This document shows positions 57,939 through 64,000 of a DNA stretch of 64,000 bases, in pieces. The notes under the pieces are model-generated. The model worked only from the letters and a program-made list of their open reading frames with translations. It had not been told where the DNA came from and made no database searches. The stretch spans positions 60,544-124,543 of the forward strand of contig JAUYPJ010000098.1 in the NCBI GenBank assembly GCA_030697665.1, in the 5' to 3' direction. The stretch is from Candidatus Omnitrophota bacterium (GTDB lineage Bacteria; Omnitrophota; Gorgyraeia; Aquiviventales; Aquiviventaceae). How positions within the stretch are numbered: position 1 is the first letter of the stretch; each line of letters begins with the position of its first letter. The position numbers and the translations under genes are program-made.

Positions 57939-59279
57939 ATGGGGAACCGAGGGGAACGGCGCCTCTTAGCCGGCTTCGGCGTGCTGCTTGCGCTGACGGT
58001 CGCCATCGGCCTGACGAGCGGGGTCCAGATCCAATCCCTGGCCGCCACGATCCGGGCGTTCGGGCGGCATCACCTGCCCGTCGAGCGGGCGATCCTCGAA
58101 ATGAAAATCACCAACACCCTCTACGCCGTGGGGGTGCGCAACTCCGTCTTCTGGCGAACCGCCAAATACCTGCAGGCGGTCTCCATCGGCTCCGACGTCA
58201 AGGCCACGGAGCGGCCGCTGGCGGACTTCAGGCAGGCGCTCGCCTCCTACACCACCCTCGTCACCTCGGACCACGAGCGCGCGTGGGCCAAGCGCCTGGA
58301 CGAGTCCGCCGAGGAGCTACACGGCATGGGCCAGGAGATCATGCGGCTCGCCGAAGCCGAAGGAGAAGGACCCGCCAAGGAGCGCGTCCATCAGCTCCTG
58401 CTGACGTTTGAGAACGACTCCTACAAGCTGGACGAGCTGCTGACGGAAACCTTGAGCAAGGGCAATCTGGAAGCGATCGCCGCGCACCTGCAGCGGACCG
58501 ATGAGCAGCGACACGCCTCCCTGGCGGTCCTCGCGCTCAGCGTCCTGTGCAGCGTGCTGCTCGGCGCGGGCATCGCGCGGTTCGTCTACCGCAGCCTCAC
58601 GCAGGAGCGCCGGATGCGCGAGCGCCTGGCCCAGCGGATGATCAACTTGGAAGAGGAGGAGCGGAAGAACCTCTCGCGCCAGCTCCACGACCAGCTCAGC
58701 CAGGATCTCAGCGCCCTGAAGATCTACCTGGGGCTGATTGACGACGGCCTCCCGCCGGGGATGACGGAGCCGAAGGAACGGCTGGAGAAGAGCAAGAAGA
58801 TCCTAGGGACGCTGATTGAGCGGGGCCACAACATCTCCGAGTGGCTCCGGCCGTCGGAGCTCGATGAGCTGGGGCTGGTGGAAAGCATCGCGATCCTCGT
58901 GGCCGAACACGGGACGATCACCGGCTGCCAGTATCACTTTGACCGCCCCGCCGCCGAGATCCGGCTGGCGAGCGAGCAGAGCCTGGCGTTGTACCGCGTC
59001 GTCCAGGAAGCGCTGACCAACGTCGCCAAGCACGCCCGTGCCACGCAGGTGCGCATCGCGCTGCGGCAGACGCCTCATGCCGTCTCCCTGACCGTCACCG
59101 ATGACGGGGTCGGGTTTGACGATCGCCAGCTCCTCAACCGGCCGCGCCGGCGCAAAGAGGATACGCTGCAACTCGGCCTGCTGGGGTTGCGGGAGCGCAT
59201 GGCGTTACTGGGGGGAACCTTGCGCCTCCACACCGCCCCCGGCAAGGGAACGCGCATCCAGGTGGAGGTGCCGGTCTAA
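57939..59279 (+). CDS. NarX/DegS-type (HisKA_3) sensor histidine kinase
   Basis: EEEERKNLSRQLHDQLSQDLSALKIYL H-box; VVQEALTNVAKHARATQ; DDGVGFD. Confidence 0.9.
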   Translation: MGNRGERRLLAGFGVLLALTVAIGLTSGVQIQSLAATIRAFGRHHLPVERAILEMKITNTLYAVGVRNSVFWRTAKYLQAVSIGSDVKATERPLADFRQALASYTTLVTSDHERAWAKRLDESAEELHGMGQEIMRLAEAEGEGPAKERVHQLLLTFENDSYKLDELLTETLSKGNLEAIAAHLQRTDEQRHASLAVLALSVLCSVLLGAGIARFVYRSLTQERRMRERLAQRMINLEEEERKNLSRQLHDQLSQDLSALKIYLGLIDDGLPPGMTEPKERLEKSKKILGTLIERGHNISEWLRPSELDELGLVESIAILVAEHGTITGCQYHFDRPAAEIRLASEQSLALYRVVQEALTNVAKHARATQVRIALRQTPHAVSLTVTDDGVGFDDRQLLNRPRRRKEDTLQLGLLGLRERMALLGGTLRLHTAPGKGTRIQVEVPV

Positions 59280-59280
59280 G

Positions 59281-59313
59281 TGAGTGACGAGTGGTGAGTG
59301 GTGAGTGACGAGC
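59281..59313. repeat. heptamer array, GAGTGGT family, between kinase and regulator genes
   Basis: gagtgac gagtggt gagtggt gagtgac gagc. Confidence 0.85.
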
Positions 59314-59334
59314 AAACGATGCGATGAGATACCG

Positions 59335-59991
59335 ATGATTTCCGTGGTGATTGCCGACGATCATGACCTGATCCGCGAGGGCATCAAGACGATCCTGCGC
59401 AGCCACAGCGAGTACCGCGTCGTCGGCGAAGCGGTGGACGGCGAGGAGGCCCTCAACCACGTCAAGCAGCTCAAACCCGACGTCCTACTCCTGGACATCA
59501 CGATGCCCAAGCAAAGCGGGCTCGACCTGATCGAGCAGGTGCATCACCTCTGCCCCTCGACCAAGATCATCGTCATCAGCGTGCACCGCTCGCACCTGTA
59601 CATCACGAAAGCCCTGAAGTTGGGCGTCAAGGGCTACCTGCACAAGGATAACGCGACCGAGGATCTCCTGCCGGCGCTCCGGCGCGTCACCGCCGGCAGC
59701 ACCTACCTGAGCGCGGGGGTGGCCGACTCCCTCGCCGAACAGGTCGCGCAGCGGGAGCCTGGGGGAGCGGCGATCCCGCGAGAGGTCGCGCTGACGGAGC
59801 GGGAGGCGGATATCGTGCGGTTGGTGGTGGAGGGGAAGACCGCCAAGGAGATCGCGCGGGCGCTGTTCATCAGCCCGCGCACGGTCGAAAATCACAAACA
59901 GACGATCCTTAAGAAGCTCGGCCTGCGCAGGACCTCCGACCTCATCAAGCACGCCATCACGCACCGCCTCGTCGACCTCGAGGAGCCGTAG
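59335..59991 (+). CDS. NarL/LuxR-family response regulator
   Basis: VVIADDHDLIREGIKTIL; ALTEREADIVRLVVEGKTAKEIARALFISPRTVENHKQTILKKLGLRRTSDLIKHAI. Confidence 0.93.
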   Translation: MISVVIADDHDLIREGIKTILRSHSEYRVVGEAVDGEEALNHVKQLKPDVLLLDITMPKQSGLDLIEQVHHLCPSTKIIVISVHRSHLYITKALKLGVKGYLHKDNATEDLLPALRRVTAGSTYLSAGVADSLAEQVAQREPGGAAIPREVALTEREADIVRLVVEGKTAKEIARALFISPRTVENHKQTILKKLGLRRTSDLIKHAITHRLVDLEEP

Positions 59992-60011
59992 CAGCTCGGC
60001 CGCTTCAACGC

Positions 60012-61781
60012 TCAGCCATGCCCGACTGCCAAGCGGGTCTTGCCATGAAGAACCGGCGGCGTACCGGCTTCGGGCAGGATCGGTTCGACCGGGAACATTC
60101 CGGCCTTCGACCTTCCCATCTGCACGCGGTACAGCGCGCGCAGGTACGGCCACACGAACACCAGGAAGCGGGCATGCTTGCGCACGATGTCCCAAAGATA
60201 GCGGGCGTAGAATTTCACCCACCCCTCACGCGGCATGCTCGGACGCCGATCCAGACGGTACTTCAGCCGGAACAGGCCGCCCTCAAGCGGGTGAACCTGC
60301 TCGATGCGCGCGCAGGCGTGGAACGCCAACAGCTTCCCCATCATGTGTCGAGGCGGAAACCCCCACGCCTTGCCCTGCCGGATCAACGTCTCCACGTGCC
60401 CCGGCGTGTAATACGCGTCCCAGGCCTTGTGGTAAATGCCCTGCCATTCCTGCCGGGACATCTTCTGATGGTCCGTCGTGACGTGGGCGAGGTCGTAGCG
60501 GTTCATGTCCGAGTCCATCGCGACCCCGCGGTCATAGAGCGCGCGGTGATCCTGGGAGCCGGGAAGCGGTGTCAGGATGAAGAACTCCAGCAGGTCGATC
60601 GGCAGCTCGCGCTGGATGATCCCGATGTCCCGCAGGATGCTCTCGGGCGTATCCGCCGGGAAGCCGAGGATGTAGCCAGCCAGCGTCAGCGCGCCGACGC
60701 TGTGCCAGGCGTCCAGCATGGCGCGGTACTCCTCAATTTTGTTCTGCCGCTTCTGCGCGCCCACGAGCGATTCGGGGTTGATGTTTTCCAGGCCGATGAA
60801 CACGCGGTTGACGCCCGCCCGGCCGGCCTTCTGGATCAAGCCCGGGACTTTGTGGCTCAGCGTGTCGACCTGGATGATCAGCCTGATGGTGAACCCCTCC
60901 GCTTCCCGCAGGTGGATCAGCCGGTCGAGGATGGGCTCCCAGGTCTTGTTCCTGGCAAAGTTGTCGTCGCTGATGAAGAAGTTTTGCACGCCCTGAGCGG
61001 CGTTGACCCGCACGAGATGCTCGACGTCGTCCGGGCTCCGGAAACGGGATTTGCGCCCCTGCACGTTGATGATGGTGCAGAAGCTGCACTGGAAGGGGCA
61101 GCCGCGCCCGGCGTCGAAGCTCGTCTTGGACCCGGTCCGTCGGCGGATGACCTCCGCCGGCAGGAATGGCACCGGGCTGCCGCCCAAATCCGGCATGTCC
61201 TTCATATAGTTGTAGAGCGGCTTCATCTCGCGGCGGTACGCATCCTGGAGCAGCCCGTCCATGCGCCCCTCAAGCTCCCCCGCATACAGCGTCACGCCCA
61301 GCTCCAAGGCTTCCTGCAGGTCCGGCGGAACGCTCGGCAGCATCGCCAGGCAGCCGCTGACATGAAACCCGCCGATGCACACCTGAACACCCTCGGCGCG
61401 CAGCTGGCGGGCCAGATCCATCGCCCGTGGGTATTGGTTGGATTGGACGCCCACCAGCGCCACCATCCCTCCGCCGCTCGATGAGCGGATCAGCTCGGCC
61501 AGCCGCTTGGGCCGGATGCGCGTATTGGTCTCATCGTGTGCGTCGAGCTGGATCTCCACGTCCGGGCCGAGCACCTGGCGGCTGGCGGCATCGAGGGCCA
61601 ACCCGTAGAGCGCGGCCAGCGTATTGGAGGGAATCGAGGAGCGCACCCACTGGATGACGTACCCGTCGTCATCATAATGCGACGGCTTGATCAAGATGAG
61701 GCGGAAGACCTTGCGGCCCGGCATGGCATGACCGTTCGTGTGCCGTCTTGAGGAGTGGGGCATGCTGTTCAATTGTACCAC
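60012..61781 (-). CDS. B12-binding domain radical SAM protein
   Basis: FDAGRGCPFQCSFCTIINVQGRKSRFRSPDDVEHLV (CxxxCxxC); N-terminal B12-like fold. Confidence 0.9.
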   Translation of the reverse strand: MVQLNSMPHSSRRHTNGHAMPGRKVFRLILIKPSHYDDDGYVIQWVRSSIPSNTLAALYGLALDAASRQVLGPDVEIQLDAHDETNTRIRPKRLAELIRSSSGGGMVALVGVQSNQYPRAMDLARQLRAEGVQVCIGGFHVSGCLAMLPSVPPDLQEALELGVTLYAGELEGRMDGLLQDAYRREMKPLYNYMKDMPDLGGSPVPFLPAEVIRRRTGSKTSFDAGRGCPFQCSFCTIINVQGRKSRFRSPDDVEHLVRVNAAQGVQNFFISDDNFARNKTWEPILDRLIHLREAEGFTIRLIIQVDTLSHKVPGLIQKAGRAGVNRVFIGLENINPESLVGAQKRQNKIEEYRAMLDAWHSVGALTLAGYILGFPADTPESILRDIGIIQRELPIDLLEFFILTPLPGSQDHRALYDRGVAMDSDMNRYDLAHVTTDHQKMSRQEWQGIYHKAWDAYYTPGHVETLIRQGKAWGFPPRHMMGKLLAFHACARIEQVHPLEGGLFRLKYRLDRRPSMPREGWVKFYARYLWDIVRKHARFLVFVWPYLRALYRVQMGRSKAGMFPVEPILPEAGTPPVLHGKTRLAVGHG

Positions 61782-62100
61782 ACGAAGCCAGGGTTCACGA
61801 TCTCACCGATGAGCAGACGAACAAAGAACGGATCGGTTTCTGCACGAATTCAGGACGTTCTGCATGTCCCCACAAGCGGAACTTGCGCTGGACGTTCTGG
61901 AGGCTATGCCGGGCCTAGCTGTCTGACCACCGAGGGTCCAGAACGTATTGAGCCACCGCCCTCCGATATGCCTTACTGGACTTCCGCTTGGCAAAGCGTT
62001 TGGTCAACCGCTTTGATCGTCCGTCGACGTGATACCGTTCCTCGGACAGATCCGTATGATACCGTGCCGTCGTCTTATCGATGGGATGCATTTCTATCCT

Positions 62101-62319
62101 CTAGGAATGTGCCACCCACCGGATGTGTCGATGCGACTGCCCGCAGTCCCTCAGGTACAGATTAATCAGGTTCTGATACGGCACTTCCATGTCATTCGCC
62201 ATGGTCTTGAAGTAGTCGATGACATCCGCGCCCAACCGAATCGTCACCGGCTTCTTCAGCAGCTTGGCATAGGAGTTGCGACGGCCTCTCATTTTCGAAA
62301 AGTCGTATTCTTTTCTCAT
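62101..62319 (-). CDS. BrnA-like antitoxin / DUF4415 type
   Basis: MRKEYDFSKMRGRRNSYAKLLKKPVTIRLGADVIDYFKTMANDMEVPYQNLINLYLRDC. Confidence 0.75.
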   Translation of the reverse strand: MRKEYDFSKMRGRRNSYAKLLKKPVTIRLGADVIDYFKTMANDMEVPYQNLINLYLRDCGQSHRHIRWVAHS

Positions 62320-62387
62320 GTCGGTTCCCTCCGATACTGTTCCGCCTCGCGGCGAGAGGATTTGGCGCCTTCCGCTCGCCCGGGCGT

Positions 62388-62639
62388 TCACAACTTCGGT
62401 ACGAGCCGCCTCTTGAGGAAGGCGTGGCCGGAGCCGGATTTCAGATAGCGTTCGAAATCTTCGGCGACGGCACGATCTTTGAAAGCCAGGTAGGCTTCCA
62501 ATTCCCAAGGCGCGAACGTTCTGGTATAGGCACCGTCTCCGCGGTTGTGGTCAGTCAACCGCTTCTCAAGGTTCTGAGCACAGCCGATATACAGGCGACG
62601 TGCATTCTTCATGCTTCTCAGGATATAGACGTAGTGCAT
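62388..62639 (-). CDS. GIY-YIG nuclease family protein
   Basis: MHYVYILRSMKNARRLYIGCAQNLEKRLTDHNRGDGAYTRTFAPWELEAYLAFKDRAVAEDFERYLKS. Confidence 0.9.
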   Translation of the reverse strand: MHYVYILRSMKNARRLYIGCAQNLEKRLTDHNRGDGAYTRTFAPWELEAYLAFKDRAVAEDFERYLKSGSGHAFLKRRLVPKL

Positions 62640-62793
62640 ATTCGTTCTGCTTCGCTGCAGGTGCTTTCGCCCTGCAGCTTCGCAGCAACTTCTCCTTCGT
62701 CCCTGCTCTTAAATTGCTCCGAAGCCCCACCGCGAAAGCGGATGGGGCGAAGGAGAAGGGTCCCTTACCAGACCCGGCCTCCAACAAGGACCT

Positions 62794-63273
62794 TTGGCCT
62801 GGAACCCCGAGATGGAGGAGGCCGGCGAGCGCCCTCCCTATATCCTCATGATAGACAACTACTTCGCGATCTACCGGAGACGCCGCAGGGCACTCATCAG
62901 CGGAGAGGCCCCACCCGGGCTCAGCGGCGACCGGCCCCTGCACGCCCGCGCCTGGCGGGCCTACCAGCACCGGATGAGTGCGGAGCCGCCCTGGGAGCGT
63001 GCCGAGCGCTACCGCCGGATGATGCAGGAACAGAGCTCCCGAAGCATCCGGGCCATCGCCAGGGCCACCGGAGCGGACCATTCCCGGGTCGCCCGGGTCC
63101 TCAAGGTCCTCGAGCTGCCGGAACGCGTCCTGGCCGCCCTGCGGGCCCATGCGGACCACGCCCGCGTCCGGTCTCACTTCACCGAAAAGCACCTTCGGCA
63201 GATCGTGACAAGAGGCCGAGGTGAGGCAGCGATCCTGCAGGAGATCGAGCAGGTTACCCAGGGCCGTCTCTAA
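62794..63273 (+). CDS. ParB/KorB-type HTH protein
   Basis: RSIRAIARATGADHSRVARVLKVLELPERVLAALRAH HTH. Confidence 0.6.
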   Translation: MAWNPEMEEAGERPPYILMIDNYFAIYRRRRRALISGEAPPGLSGDRPLHARAWRAYQHRMSAEPPWERAERYRRMMQEQSSRSIRAIARATGADHSRVARVLKVLELPERVLAALRAHADHARVRSHFTEKHLRQIVTRGRGEAAILQEIEQVTQGRL

Positions 63274-63351
63274 CGCGACCCGGTTTGCGTTCACGTTCGC
63301 TAGCGTCCTCTCTCTTGCTTGTGCTAATTAACCTGATTTCGCTCCAGTTGC

Positions 63352-63996
63352 TTAGCGCTTAGAAACGGCGCAAGTACCTGTAGCACTCGCCCGATGGGGG
63401 CGTGATTCGCGATCTTCCTTGTTGGGCAGCTCATCTTCATCCATTCTCCGAAAACCGATCTTCTGCAGAAAAGCAGAGGGGTGCTCGTCTCGACGGCCGT
63501 CCGTGCTGCCGCCTGACCTGCGACCACCAGCCTGAAGATATCGTTGGGCGCCTGCTCTCTCAGTGGACCACGTAAAGACAATTCCCGCTCTGGCACGAGT
63601 CATCCCAACATACAACAGGCGACTCGCAGCTTCGATACCGTTTGAATCTGTTTCCCAGAGATTGACCTCAAGTCCTGGGATAAATGCATAGCGCGCGCCA
63701 AAGCCCTTCGAACTGTGAGTAGTGCTAAGCCTCACCTCGAATTGTCCCGCTCGGGTCATTTCAACCGACCGCTTAGCCGCCTCGATGATTCTTTCGGCAG
63801 AGAGTTTCTTGTCACTGATGATATCCGCAAACGAGCGCCACAGCTCAGATGCCTTGTATCCCTGATTCTGCAGATGCAGCAACACTGCATCAATCAGTTC
63901 CTTTGGGTTTGATATGGAGCGCCACGTCGATATTCTGTCCAAGGTAGCGGCAAGACGCGGCTCCTGTCGCATAGCTTTAATTTCGGTGGTTACCAA
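63352..63996 (-). CDS. UvrD/Rep-type helicase C-terminal part (runs off window)
   Basis: VRLSTTHSSKGFGARYAFIPGLE...EAASRLLYVGMTRARAGIVFTW. Confidence 0.78.
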   Translation of the reverse strand: MVTTEIKAMRQEPRLAATLDRISTWRSISNPKELIDAVLLHLQNQGYKASELWRSFADIISDKKLSAERIIEAAKRSVEMTRAGQFEVRLSTTHSSKGFGARYAFIPGLEVNLWETDSNGIEAASRLLYVGMTRARAGIVFTWSTERAGAQRYLQAGGRRSGGSTDGRRDEHPSAFLQKIGFRRMDEDELPNKEDRESRPHRASATGTCAVSKR

Positions 63997-64000
63997 GCTT

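Overview
This is a GC-rich bacterial chromosomal window. I cannot place it taxonomically; the giant LamG protein, the split type II secretion system (T2SS) and the many small TA and four-helix proteins would fit an uncultivated lineage such as Omnitrophota, but that is a guess. Most genes from 0.1-43.3 kb are on the minus strand: small hypotheticals, a GYD protein, a DUF971 protein, mrp/apbC, glutamate synthase gltB, an aroD-like gene, a DUF433/DUF5615 TA pair, T2SS genes (gspG,K,J,I,M,L,F,E), an F-type ATPase operon with unusual order (epsilon, c, b-delta fusion, alpha, gamma, beta; no subunit a seen), a GGDEF response regulator, a gluzincin-like peptidase, two four-helix (S23/IVP-like) proteins and a 4744-aa LamG/Gly-rich surface protein. 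From 43.3-46.9 kb there is an island of intact and broken TA modules. Then come a DUF2341-type surface protein (minus) and a plus-strand block: GspA/ExeA-like ATPase, gspC, gspD, three coiled-coil/TPR proteins, and a histidine kinase with its LuxR regulator. The right end has a radical SAM enzyme, a BrnA-like antitoxin, GIY-YIG, a KorB/ParB-like protein and a UvrD-type helicase fragment. The main discovery is a set of about 30 short tandem-repeat arrays, mostly intergenic, with unit length 7 (one family 8). Several unrelated unit sequences occur (AGGTGAA/AGGTAAA, CTATGGA, GGCAGTA/TTCTGCC, GTTCTTCC, CAGTGTA, CTGTCCA, CACAGAA and others). Many are arranged as imperfect palindromes, with a stop-codon-rich 5' arm and an open or ATG-bearing 3' arm. 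They run into gene ends, supplying stop codons, C-terminal tails, pseudopilin leaders and signal-peptide cores. A second discovery is a reiterated near-identical promoter (TTGACG-N17-TAGACT, extended -10) in front of TA cassettes, lying on remnants of the giant gene's 5' end. All calls come from reading the sequence and the supplied ORF track; no database search was run.
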